A program made the translations under genes and the position numbers. The notes under the pieces were generated by a model. The model was not told the DNA's origin and made no database searches. It was given only the letters and a program-made list of their open reading frames with translations. Shown here one piece after another: positions 25,625 through 33,542 of a stretch of 64,000 nt of DNA. The stretch's first letter is position 1. Each line of letters starts with the position of its first letter. This DNA is from Streptomyces sp. ML-6 (GTDB taxonomy: Bacteria > Actinomycetota > Actinomycetes > Streptomycetales > Streptomycetaceae). The stretch is taken from the NCBI RefSeq assembly GCF_030116705.1, contig NZ_JAOTIK010000001.1:1817001-1881000 (forward strand), in the 5' to 3' direction.

Positions 25625-27007
25625 GTGCCCTACTTCGACACCGCATCCTCCGCTCCCCTGCACCCCGTCGCCCGCCAGGCACTGCTTGCCGCGCTGGACG
25701 AGGGCTGGGCCGATCCGGCCAGGCTCCACCGCGAGGGGCGGCGGGCCGGGCTGCTGCTGGACGCCGCCCGGGAGGCCGCCGCCGAGGCCGTCGGGTGCCG
25801 GCCGGACGAGCTCACGTTCACTCCTTCGGGGACCCGGGCGGTGCACACCGGAATGTCCGGGGCGCTCGCGGGCCGTCGGCGTGTCGGCCGCCATCTGGTC
25901 GTCTCCTCGGTCGAACACTCCTCGGTCCTCCATTCGGCCGCCGCCCATGAGGCCGAGGGCGGCTCGGTCTCCGAGGTGGCGGTGGACCGCTCGGGGGCGG
26001 TGAGCGCGGCGGACTGGGCGGAGGCGCTGCGGGCGGACACGGCGCTGGCCTGTCTGCAGTCCGCCAACCACGAGGTCGGCACCGAGCAGCCGGTGGCGGA
26101 GGTCGCGGAGGTCTGCCGGGAGGCGGGGGTGCCGCTGCTGGTGGACGCGGCGCAGTCGCTGGGCCGGGCGCCGGTGCCGGGCGGCTGGTCGCTGCTGGTG
26201 GGCAGCGCCCACAAGTGGGGCGGGCCCCCGGGGGTGGGGCTGCTGGTGGTGCGCAAGGGGGTGCGATTCGCGGTGCGGGGGCCGGCCGACGAGCGGGAGT
26301 CCGGGCGGTCGGCGGGGTTCGAGAACATTCCGGCGATCGTCGCCGCGGCGGCCTCGTTGCGGGCGGTGCGGGCCGAGGCGGAGGCCGAGTCCGCGCGGTT
26401 GCGGATCCTGGTGGACCGGATCAGGAGCCGGGTGCCGGAGCTGGTGCCCGATGTGGAGGTGGTCGGCGATCCGGTGCGGCGGCTGCCGCACCTGGTGACC
26501 TTCTCCTGTCTCTACGTCGACGGGGAGGCCCTGCTGCACGAGCTGGACCGGGCGGGTTTCTCCGTGTCGTCCGGCTCGTCCTGCACCAGCAGCACGCTGA
26601 CGCCGAGCCATGTGCTCAGGGCGATGGGGGTGCTGTCGGAGGGGAACGTACGGGTCTCGCTGCCGGACGGCACCCGCGACGAGGAGGTCGACGACTTCCT
26701 GGAGGCGCTGCCCCGGGCGGTGGCGGAGGTACGGGCGAGGCTCGGCGCGCCCGCGTCGGCGGCCCCCTCCCCCGCCCCGGCCGCGTCCCTGGTGGTCGAC
26801 GCGCTCGGGAAGCGCTGCCCGATCCCGGTGATCGAGCTCGCAAAGGTGATCGGGGAGGTACCGGTGGGCGGGACGGTGACGGTGCTCTCCGACGACGAGG
26901 CGGCGCGTCTGGACATCCCCGCCTGGTGCGCGATGCGCGAGCAGGAGTACGTGGGCGAGGAGCCGGCGGTCCGCGGCTCGGCCCATGTGGTGCGCCGGCT
27001 CGTCTGA
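25625..27007 (+). CDS. Cysteine desulfurase fused to a TusA-like sulfur carrier domain
   Basis: 460 residues. Residues 1-375 form a NifS/IscS-type PLP enzyme: Lys197 (SAHKWGGPPG) binds PLP and Cys320 (SGSSCTSSTL) is the persulfide Cys. After a Pro/Ala-rich linker, residues 388-460 are a TusA/SirA domain with Cys398 in the classic LGKRCPIPVIELAK motif. The fusion suggests that sulfur removed from cysteine is handed in cis to the carrier Cys, for tRNA thiolation, molybdopterin or another sulfur route. The GTG is leaderless. Divergent from ctaC; a strong terminator follows. Confidence 0.92.
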   Translation: MPYFDTASSAPLHPVARQALLAALDEGWADPARLHREGRRAGLLLDAAREAAAEAVGCRPDELTFTPSGTRAVHTGMSGALAGRRRVGRHLVVSSVEHSSVLHSAAAHEAEGGSVSEVAVDRSGAVSAADWAEALRADTALACLQSANHEVGTEQPVAEVAEVCREAGVPLLVDAAQSLGRAPVPGGWSLLVGSAHKWGGPPGVGLLVVRKGVRFAVRGPADERESGRSAGFENIPAIVAAAASLRAVRAEAEAESARLRILVDRIRSRVPELVPDVEVVGDPVRRLPHLVTFSCLYVDGEALLHELDRAGFSVSSGSSCTSSTLTPSHVLRAMGVLSEGNVRVSLPDGTRDEEVDDFLEALPRAVAEVRARLGAPASAAPSPAPAASLVVDALGKRCPIPVIELAKVIGEVPVGGTVTVLSDDEAARLDIPAWCAMREQEYVGEEPAVRGSAHVVRRLV

Positions 27008-27013
27008 GAGTCC

Positions 27014-27061
27014 GCCGGGTGGCCTCCGGCCGGGTCCGCGCCCGGCCGGAGGTCACCCGGC
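27014..27061. terminator. Strong bidirectional terminator
   Basis: A 21-bp stem (one G-U pair on one strand) with a TCCGCG loop lies between the convergent desulfurase-TusA gene and the adenosine kinase gene. Confidence 0.88.
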
Positions 27062-27071
27062 ACCCGTCGGG

Positions 27072-28046
27072 TCAGCTCAGGTGGACGCGGACCTCGGCGG
27101 CGGCGTCGTGGCCGTACGCCTTGGTGAAGCGGTCCATGAAGTGGGCGCGGCGCAGGGTGTACTCCTGGGTGCCGACCGTCTCGATGACCAGGGTGGCCAG
27201 CATGCAGCCGACCTGGGCGGCGCGCTCCAGGCCGACGCCCCAGGCGAGGCCGGAGAGGAATCCGGCGCGGAAGGCGTCGCCGACGCCGGTCGGGTCGACC
27301 TTGCTCTCCTCCTCGGGGCAGCCGACCTCGATCGGGTCCTCGCCCGCGCGCTCGATCCGGACGCCGCGGGCGCCGAGCGTGGTGACCCGGTGGCCGACCT
27401 TGCCCAGGATCTCCTCGTCGCTCCAGCCGGTCTTGGACTCGATGAGTCCCTTCTCGTACTCGTTGGAGAAGAGGTACGTGGCGCCGTCGAGGAGAATCCG
27501 GATCTCCTCACCGTCCATCCGGGCGATCTGCTGCGAGAAGTCGGCGGCGAACGGGATGCCCCGGGAGCGGCACTCCTCGGTGTGGCGGAGCATGCCCTCG
27601 GGGTCGTCGGCGCCGATCGAGACGAGGTCGAGGCCGCCCACCCGGTCGGCGACGGCCTTCAGCTCGATGAGCCGGGCCTCGCTCATCGCGCCCGTGTAGA
27701 AGGAGCCGATCTGGTTGTGGTCGGCGTCCGTGGTGCAGACGAAGCGGGCGGTGTGCAGGACCTCGGAGATCCGGACCGAACCGGTGTCGACGCCGTGCCG
27801 GTCGAGCCAGGCGCGGTACTCGTCGAAGTCGGAGCCCGCGGCGCCGACCAGGATCGGGTTCGTGCCGAGCAGGCCCATGCCGAAGCAGATGTTGGCGGCG
27901 ACACCGCCCCGGCGCACATCGAGGTTGTCGACCAGGAAGGAGAGCGAGACCGTGTGCAGCTGATCCGCGACCAGCTGGTCGGCGAAACGGCCGGGGAAGG
28001 TCATGAGGTGATCGGTGGCGATGGAGCCGGTGACTGCGATGCGCAC
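27072..28046 (-). CDS. adoK: Adenosine kinase, mycobacterial (PfkB) type
   Basis: 324 residues of the PfkB/ribokinase fold. It closely follows the mycobacterial adenosine kinase pattern: IAVTGSIATDHLM at the start, SLSFLVDNLDVRRGGVAAN (substrate lid), SFYTGAMSEAR, HTEECRSRGIPFAADFSQQ, and the catalytic DPTGVGDAFRAGFL, whose last Asp is the base. It phosphorylates adenosine to AMP. Actinobacterial AdoK is more like ribokinase than eukaryotic adenosine kinase. GTG 28046 with GGAG upstream. Monocistronic. Confidence 0.92.
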   Translation of the reverse strand: MRIAVTGSIATDHLMTFPGRFADQLVADQLHTVSLSFLVDNLDVRRGGVAANICFGMGLLGTNPILVGAAGSDFDEYRAWLDRHGVDTGSVRISEVLHTARFVCTTDADHNQIGSFYTGAMSEARLIELKAVADRVGGLDLVSIGADDPEGMLRHTEECRSRGIPFAADFSQQIARMDGEEIRILLDGATYLFSNEYEKGLIESKTGWSDEEILGKVGHRVTTLGARGVRIERAGEDPIEVGCPEEESKVDPTGVGDAFRAGFLSGLAWGVGLERAAQVGCMLATLVIETVGTQEYTLRRAHFMDRFTKAYGHDAAAEVRVHLS

Positions 28047-28192
28047 GGGGAGACTGCTCCTGCGGGATCGGGGGGAACGGGTGACGGTGTTCCCGGGGCG
28101 GCGTGACAGTTCACGCTACCCGTTCCCCGGACCCGGCCGAAGCGGGGAAAACTACCCGATAGTAGGGCTTTCTTCCTGAGCCGGGTGGTGCC

Positions 28193-28198
28193 TACGGT
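28193..28198 (+). promoter_or_regulatory. -10 element, leaderless start of the 65-aa gene
   Basis: TACGGT ends 6 nt before the ATG at 28205. Confidence 0.5.
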
Positions 28199-28204
28199 GC
28201 GGTT

Positions 28205-28402
28205 ATGTCGAACCACAACGCCACGCGCGAGTCCGAGATGAGCCTGGCCGAGCTGCGCGGGGACTGCGCGCGCATGGCCCCGCACTGGGTGTCCCACCCG
28301 AAGTCTGCCCCTGTTCCGGTGGCTCCGTCCCGGATTCACGGGGTCACGGTGCCCGCGGCCTCCGCCCGGCTGGTCGATGCCATGCCCGAGTACGGCGACT
28401 GA
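28205..28402 (+). CDS. Small conserved-looking protein of unknown function (65 aa)
   Basis: A 65-residue protein with a charged helical start (ESEMSLAELRGDCARMAPHW) and a Pro-rich second half. There is no signal peptide or known motif; one Cys and two His residues are present. It has a well-placed leaderless promoter and lies between the divergent adoK and the membrane-anchored protein gene. I recall similar small ORFs next to adoK in other streptomycetes but cannot confirm. Function unknown. Confidence 0.7.
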   Translation: MSNHNATRESEMSLAELRGDCARMAPHWVSHPKSAPVPVAPSRIHGVTVPAASARLVDAMPEYGD

Positions 28403-28568
28403 TTCCGGCCGGTATCGGCACGTTGCCGGTACCGGCAACGCTCGCGCCCCGCGCCGGGAGGGAACCGCTCGCGCCCCTGCCCCGTCCCACCGTTGTCCCC
28501 GGACCCCCGGGACGGACGACGGGCCGGATCACGACACGTGACGGCCACGCAGGCGAAGGAGCGATCCG

Positions 28569-30062
28569 GTGAGCACCGAGCGACCCGACAACGACGTGAC
28601 CGGCCCCCGGCGGCGTTCGCCGCTCGCCGTGGCCTCGGTGGCGGCAGCCGTACTGCTGGCCGGGGGCGGCGGCGCCTACTGGGCCGCGACCGCCGCCGAC
28701 GGTGGCGACACGACGGCCGGCAGTGCGGACGACAGCGGCGGCGCCCCTCCCCCGCTGGCCCTGGACGCCGGATCGGACGGCCCCGCGAGGCCGGAGGGGC
28801 CCGTACGGGGCATCGCGCCGGGCGAGCCCGACCCGAACGGCGGCCGGGTGGTCCACCGGGTGTCCGGCGAGCTGCCCCAGGGGCCCGACAGGGCCGCGGT
28901 GCGGCGGGCGACGGGGATCGTCTCGGCCGCCGAGGTGACCCGGCTGGCGAAGGCGCTGGGTCTGCCGGGGACGCCGCGGGCGGAGGGCACGGCCTGGACG
29001 GTGGGGTCCGCCGGGGACGGGTCGGGCCCGGTCCTCCGGGTGGAGAAGCAGGCCCCGGGCACCTGGACCTTCAGCCGCTACGGTTCCGGCGGCACGGACA
29101 ACTGCCGTGGCACCGAGGTCTGTTCGAGCCGGAAGGTGTCCCCGGGCGGTTCCGGCGACCCGGTGGGCGAGAGCGCCGCCAAGGCCGCCGCGACCCCGAT
29201 CCTGAAGGCGGTGGGGCAGGACGACGCGGCGCTCGACACCCGCCAGCTCATGGGCTCGGTACGGGTGGTGAACGCCGACCCGAAGATGGGCGGGCTTCCC
29301 ACGTACGGCTGGTCGACCGGCATCCAGGTGGGCCCCGGCGGCGAAGTGGTGGGCGCTGCGGGGAACTTGAAGGCCCCGGAGAAGAGCGACAGCTACCCGG
29401 TGATCAGTGCGGGCGAGGCGCTGAAGCAGCTGAACGGGCGCTCGATGCGCGGGGGCCTGCAGAAGGACATCGGTGGCTGCGCCACCCCCGTACCACTGCA
29501 GGACGGGAAGGGCGACCCGAAGCAGCAACCGGAGGTGGACTGCGGGACGCGGCCCGGGGCGGAGCGGCCGCCGACGAGGACCGTGACGATCGAGAAGGCG
29601 GTCTTCGGCCTGTCGATGCAGTACGTGGCGGGCGAGCGGGCGCTGGTGCCGTCCTGGCTCTTCTCGGTGCGGCAGGCCGCCGGGGGCCCGGTCACCACGC
29701 TGCCGCGGGTCGCCGTGGACCCCTCGTACCTGACGAAGGACGCACCGGCGACGACCGCGCCCGTGCCGACGCCGACCCCGCCGCCCGGGGGCGGCGAGGA
29801 GTCCGGCCGGCTGGTGTCGTACAGCGCGGACGGGCGGACCCTGTCGGTGAAGTTCTGGGGCGGTGTGTGCAGCACGTACACCGCGAGCGCTGCCGAGGAC
29901 GGGAACCGGGTCACGGTGACGGTGACGGAGACGAAGCAGCCCGGGAAGGAGGTCTGCATCATGATCGCCAAGGAGCTGACCCGCACGGTGACGCTGGACG
30001 CGCCGCTCGGTGACCGGGAGGTGGTCGACGCGGCCTCGGGCGGCGCCGTGCCCCGCGGCTGA
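28569..30062 (+). CDS. Large membrane-anchored extracytoplasmic protein, function unknown
   Basis: 497 residues: short basic N terminus, one membrane helix (about 18-40, SPLAVASVAAAVLLAGGGGAY), then an exported part. This includes a disordered Ala/Gly/Asp stretch, a beta-rich region with conserved-looking Cys pairs (DNCRGTEVC and GGCATP...DCG), a PTPTPPPGG linker, and a final small domain with a Cys pair (GVCSTYTAS...KEVCIMIAK). The paired cysteines suggest disulfides. GTG 28569 follows GAAGGAG. It is monocistronic and ends in the 23-bp terminator hairpin. No enzymatic motif found. Confidence 0.88.
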   Translation: MSTERPDNDVTGPRRRSPLAVASVAAAVLLAGGGGAYWAATAADGGDTTAGSADDSGGAPPPLALDAGSDGPARPEGPVRGIAPGEPDPNGGRVVHRVSGELPQGPDRAAVRRATGIVSAAEVTRLAKALGLPGTPRAEGTAWTVGSAGDGSGPVLRVEKQAPGTWTFSRYGSGGTDNCRGTEVCSSRKVSPGGSGDPVGESAAKAAATPILKAVGQDDAALDTRQLMGSVRVVNADPKMGGLPTYGWSTGIQVGPGGEVVGAAGNLKAPEKSDSYPVISAGEALKQLNGRSMRGGLQKDIGGCATPVPLQDGKGDPKQQPEVDCGTRPGAERPPTRTVTIEKAVFGLSMQYVAGERALVPSWLFSVRQAAGGPVTTLPRVAVDPSYLTKDAPATTAPVPTPTPPPGGGEESGRLVSYSADGRTLSVKFWGGVCSTYTASAAEDGNRVTVTVTETKQPGKEVCIMIAKELTRTVTLDAPLGDREVVDAASGGAVPRG

Positions 30063-30071
30063 GCCGCACGC

Positions 30072-30121
30072 ACGACACGGCGGCGGTGGTCCCCGGTCGG
30101 GGACCACCGCCGCCGTGTCGT
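30072..30121. terminator. Very strong bidirectional terminator
   Basis: A 23-bp perfect stem around a GGTC loop separates the convergent membrane-anchored-protein and erpA-like genes. Confidence 0.92.
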
Positions 30122-30170
30122 TCCGCCGTTCCCGGGACACGCACCCCGGCGGGGGCGTGTCCCGCAGGGA

Positions 30171-30527
30171 TCAGTTGAAGGAGTCCCCGCAGGCGCAGGA
30201 GCCCGTGGCGTTGGGGTTGTCGATCGTGAAGCCCTGCTTCTCGATGGTGTCGACGAAGTCGATGGAGGCGCCGCCCAGGTACGGGGCGCTCATCCGGTCG
30301 GTGACGACCTTGACGCCGTCGAAGTCCTTCACGACGTCCCCGTCGAGCGAACGCTCGTCGAAGAAGAGCTGGTAGCGCAGGCCCGAGCAGCCGCCGGGCT
30401 GGACCGCGACGCGCAGCGCCAGGTCGTCACGGCCTTCCTGCTCCAGCAGGCTCTTGACCTTGGCTGCGGCGGCGTCGGACAGGAGGATGCCGTCGCTCAC
30501 GGTGGTGGTCTCGTCCGATACGGACAT
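30171..30527 (-). CDS. erpA: HesB/IscA-family iron-sulfur cluster insertion protein (ErpA-like)
   Basis: 118 residues with the A-type carrier signature: Cys47 in QPGGCSGLRYQL and Cys111, Cys113 in GSCACGDSFN, which bind or relay an Fe-S cluster. Length and C-terminal tail match ErpA/IscA. The ATG follows GGGAGA. It is divergent from nadA, whose product needs a 4Fe-4S cluster, so the pair may be functionally linked. The choice between ErpA and IscA cannot be made firmly from sequence. Confidence 0.92.
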   Translation of the reverse strand: MSVSDETTTVSDGILLSDAAAAKVKSLLEQEGRDDLALRVAVQPGGCSGLRYQLFFDERSLDGDVVKDFDGVKVVTDRMSAPYLGGASIDFVDTIEKQGFTIDNPNATGSCACGDSFN

Positions 30528-30698
30528 CTGCTTCTCTCCCGGGTTGTACGGAGACTGCTTGCCGACGTTGCAACCGTCGGAGCCGCGGATTCATTCCGGG
30601 CCGAGCGCTTGCCTGTTCCATTCATGCTCGCACACCGCCCCGGTGGGGGGATGCGTCACATCGACACTATGGCCATCGTCAAAGTGACGTGAACCGGA

Positions 30699-30704
30699 TA
30701 TGAT
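30699..30704 (+). promoter_or_regulatory. Probable -10 of the nadA promoter
   Basis: TATGAT lies in an unusually AT-rich patch in the 243-bp erpA-nadA gap, 67 nt before the chosen nadA start. No strong -35 is seen. Confidence 0.4.
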
Positions 30705-30770
30705 AGATAGCGTCAATTAGACGAAAAGGCTTTCGCAGAAGCTTTCAGCAGAGAAGAAAGGGTGCGTGAC

Positions 30771-31958
30771 GTGACCACGGCCCACCCCGCCCAGGAACTC
30801 GACGCCCAGCCGACGCCCCTCGCCCTGCTCCTGCTCGGCCGCGAGGCCGACCCCCGGAGCGAGCGCGGCGTCGAGTGCCCCGGCGACCTGCCATCCCCGT
30901 CCGACCCGGACCTGGTGGAGCGCGCCCGTGCCGCCAAGGAGAAGCTCGGGGACAAGGTGTTCGTCCTCGGCCACCACTACCAGCGCGACGAGGTCATCCA
31001 GTTCGCGGACGTCACCGGCGACTCCTTCAAGCTCGCCCGGGACGCGGCGGCGCGGCCGGAGGCCGAGTACATCGTCTTCTGCGGTGTGCACTTCATGGCC
31101 GAGTCCGCGGACATCCTGACCACGGACGACCAGAAGGTCGTGCTGCCGGACCTGGCGGCGGGCTGCTCCATGGCGGACATGGCCACCGCCGAGCAGGTCG
31201 CCGAGTGCTGGGACGTGCTGACCGAGGCCGGGATCGCCGAGCAGGTCGTGCCCGTCTCGTACATGAACTCCTCCGCCGACATCAAGGCGTTCACCGGGCG
31301 GCACGGCGGCACCATCTGCACCTCGTCCAACGCGAAGCGGGCGCTGGAGTGGGCCTTCGAACAGGGCGAGAAGATCCTCTTCCTGCCCGACCAGCACCTC
31401 GGCCGGAACACCGCGGTCCGGGACCTGGGGATGTCGCTGGAGGACTGCGTCGTCTACAACCCGCACAAGCCGAACGGCGGCCTGACCGCCGAGGAGCTGC
31501 GTGACGCGAAGATGATCCTGTGGCGCGGGCACTGCTCGGTGCACGGCCGCTTCTCGGTCGAGTCCGTGAACGAGGTGCGCGAGCGGATACCGGGCGTCAA
31601 CGTCCTGGTGCACCCGGAGTGCAAGCACGAGGTCGTGGCCGCGGCCGATCACGTCGGCTCGACGGAGTACATCATCAAGGCCCTGGAGGCGGCCCCGGCC
31701 GGCTCGAAGTGGGCGATCGGCACCGAGCTGAACCTGGTGCGCCGACTGGCGAACCGGTTCGCGGCCGAGGACAAGGAGATCGTCTTCCTCGACAAGACGG
31801 TCTGCTTCTGCTCGACGATGAACCGCATCGACCTGCCGCACCTGGTGTGGGCCCTGGAGTCGCTGGCCGAGGGCAACCTGGTCAACCGGATCGAGGTCGA
31901 CCCGGAGACGGAGAAGTACGCGAAGCTCGCGCTGGAGCGGATGCTGGCGCTGCCGTAG
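30771..31958 (+). CDS. nadA: Quinolinate synthase
   Basis: 395 residues. Condenses iminoaspartate with DHAP to quinolinate for NAD synthesis. The substrate-binding LGHHYQRDEVIQFAD and GDSFKLA motifs and the three Cys regions that hold the 4Fe-4S cluster (FCGVHF, HPECKHE, FCSTMN) are all seen. It is the long actinobacterial form with an extra N-terminal segment. I chose GTG 30771 rather than GTG 30762 because AAAGG ends nine bases upstream of 30771. nadB and nadC are not in the window. Divergent from erpA; a terminator follows. Confidence 0.96.
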   Translation: MTTAHPAQELDAQPTPLALLLLGREADPRSERGVECPGDLPSPSDPDLVERARAAKEKLGDKVFVLGHHYQRDEVIQFADVTGDSFKLARDAAARPEAEYIVFCGVHFMAESADILTTDDQKVVLPDLAAGCSMADMATAEQVAECWDVLTEAGIAEQVVPVSYMNSSADIKAFTGRHGGTICTSSNAKRALEWAFEQGEKILFLPDQHLGRNTAVRDLGMSLEDCVVYNPHKPNGGLTAEELRDAKMILWRGHCSVHGRFSVESVNEVRERIPGVNVLVHPECKHEVVAAADHVGSTEYIIKALEAAPAGSKWAIGTELNLVRRLANRFAAEDKEIVFLDKTVCFCSTMNRIDLPHLVWALESLAEGNLVNRIEVDPETEKYAKLALERMLALP

Positions 31959-31985
31959 CGGAACGCCGCCGCGGCGAAAGGCAGG

Positions 31986-32017
31986 GCCCCGGGGCGCCTT
32001 CGGGCGTTTCCCGGGGC
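31986..32017 (+). terminator. Terminator after nadA with UUCG loop
   Basis: GCCCCGGGGCGCC and GGCGTTTCCCGGGGC form a long stem capped by C(TTCG)G, followed by TTTCG. Confidence 0.85.
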
Positions 32018-32132
32018 TTTCGCGTGGGTGGTGGCGATGGGGCCGGTTTTCGCCGTACGGCCCTCGGGATGCCCGTACCGTAACTACGCTGCTACTCACC
32101 GCAGCGCACATCTCACGGGGGTACGGCACCAC

Positions 32133-33542
32133 ATGACTTCTCGCAGCCCGGTGGACGACCTGGTGGTCGTCGTCCCGGGCATTCTCGGCAGCCGGCTGGC
32201 GGACGCGGACGGGCACGAGGTCTGGGGCCTCTCGGGCCGGGCCCTCCTCCGGGGCATCCGCACCTTCGGCCGGTCCGTCAGGGACCTGACGCTCCCCGCG
32301 GACCTGGGCGACGAGCACCCGGGCGACGGCGTGCGCCCGCTCGGCCCGATGCGCGACCTGCACGGGCTGCCGGGCGTCTGGACGCTCGTGGACGGCTACG
32401 ACGGCTTCCTCGACTGGCTGGAGCGCCACTTCACACTGCACCGCCGGCGCGCCGAGGAGGAGACCGGCACCCCCGCCAACCTGGTCGGCTTCGCCTACGA
32501 CTGGCGGCTCTCCTGCCGTTACAACGCGGAGCGGCTGGCCGAGCGGGTGGACGAGGAGCTCGGCCGCTGGCGGGCCTCGGCGCCGGAGCGGGCGGAGGCC
32601 CGGGTCGTCCTCGTCTGCCACTCGATGGGCGGCCTGGTAGCCCGCCAGTACGTGGAGCGGTGCGGGGGCGCGGAGGTCACCCGGCGCGTGATCACGCTCG
32701 GGACGCCGTACCGGGGATCCCTGGACGCCCTGCTGTACCTGGTCAACGGGGTGGGCCCGGCCGGTATCGGCCTCACCTCGTTCGCCCGCAGCCTGCCCTC
32801 CCTGCACCAGCTGACCCCCGACTACGCCTGCCTGACCACGGCCGCCGGCACGCCGTTGCGGTACGCGCGCGAGGTCGCCGGGCTGCCCGGCGTCGACGCG
32901 GCGCTGCTGCGGGACGCCGGGCTGTTCCACGCCGGCCTGCGGGAGTCCGGGGCGGGGGCGGCGTACGGAGTGGAGTACGTGCCGGTCAGCGGGGTGCTCC
33001 AGCCCACCCCGACCACCGCCGAGGTCCGGGGCGAGAGGCTGACCGGGCTGCTCACGATCGACGGGACCGACGAGGGTGGCGACGGCCGGGTGCCCAGGCT
33101 GTCCAGCGCCCATGCGGGGCCGGCGGGCCGGCCCGCGTACACGCCCTGGGAGAAGCACGGCTCGCTCCAGAACAACACGGCGCTGCGCCAGGCCCTCTAC
33201 AACTGGCTCACCCCGGACCCACCGGTGCACCGGGGCCCGGGGGACGGGGACGTCCCGCTGGTGGTGGACGCCCCGGACGTGATCACCGAGGGCGAGGTGT
33301 ACGAGCTGCGGGCCGCGGTGCCGCCGGACGTGCGGGGGCACGACCGGGTGGCCGTCTTCTCGGCGGTCGGGGAAGGACCGGTGCGGACGCTGAACAACCT
33401 GGGCGGGGGCCGTTACGCGGTGCGCCTGGCCGGGCTTCCGGCGGGGCCGCACCGGGTGCGGGTGAGTACGGGGCACGCGGGCCATGTCGTGATGACCGCG
33501 CTGGTACTGGTGCTGGAGGGCGGGGCGAACGATGGTGCGTGA
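32133..33542 (+). CDS. LCAT-like alpha/beta hydrolase (putative lipase/acyltransferase), partner of the caspase-NACHT gene
   Basis: 469 residues with no signal peptide. [11 protein letters not shown] at 12-22 is the oxyanion-hole block of the lecithin:cholesterol acyltransferase group. Ser164 in CHSMGG is the nucleophile, Asp317 in EGGDGRVP and His342 in [10 protein letters not shown] complete a plausible triad. A beta-sandwich-like domain fills about 375-469. It likely acts on membrane phospholipids or other esters. It overlaps by 11 bp, in another frame, the start of the caspase-NACHT-TPR gene, so the two are coupled. ATG 32133 is the last sensible start; no in-frame start further upstream has support, and its ribosome site is weak. 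It may be the effector of a two-gene conflict system. Confidence 0.85.
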   Translation: MTSRSPVDDLVVVVPGILGSRLADADGHEVWGLSGRALLRGIRTFGRSVRDLTLPADLGDEHPGDGVRPLGPMRDLHGLPGVWTLVDGYDGFLDWLERHFTLHRRRAEEETGTPANLVGFAYDWRLSCRYNAERLAERVDEELGRWRASAPERAEARVVLVCHSMGGLVARQYVERCGGAEVTRRVITLGTPYRGSLDALLYLVNGVGPAGIGLTSFARSLPSLHQLTPDYACLTTAAGTPLRYAREVAGLPGVDAALLRDAGLFHAGLRESGAGAAYGVEYVPVSGVLQPTPTTAEVRGERLTGLLTIDGTDEGGDGRVPRLSSAHAGPAGRPAYTPWEKHGSLQNNTALRQALYNWLTPDPPVHRGPGDGDVPLVVDAPDVITEGEVYELRAAVPPDVRGHDRVAVFSAVGEGPVRTLNNLGGGRYAVRLAGLPAGPHRVRVSTGHAGHVVMTALVLVLEGGANDGA

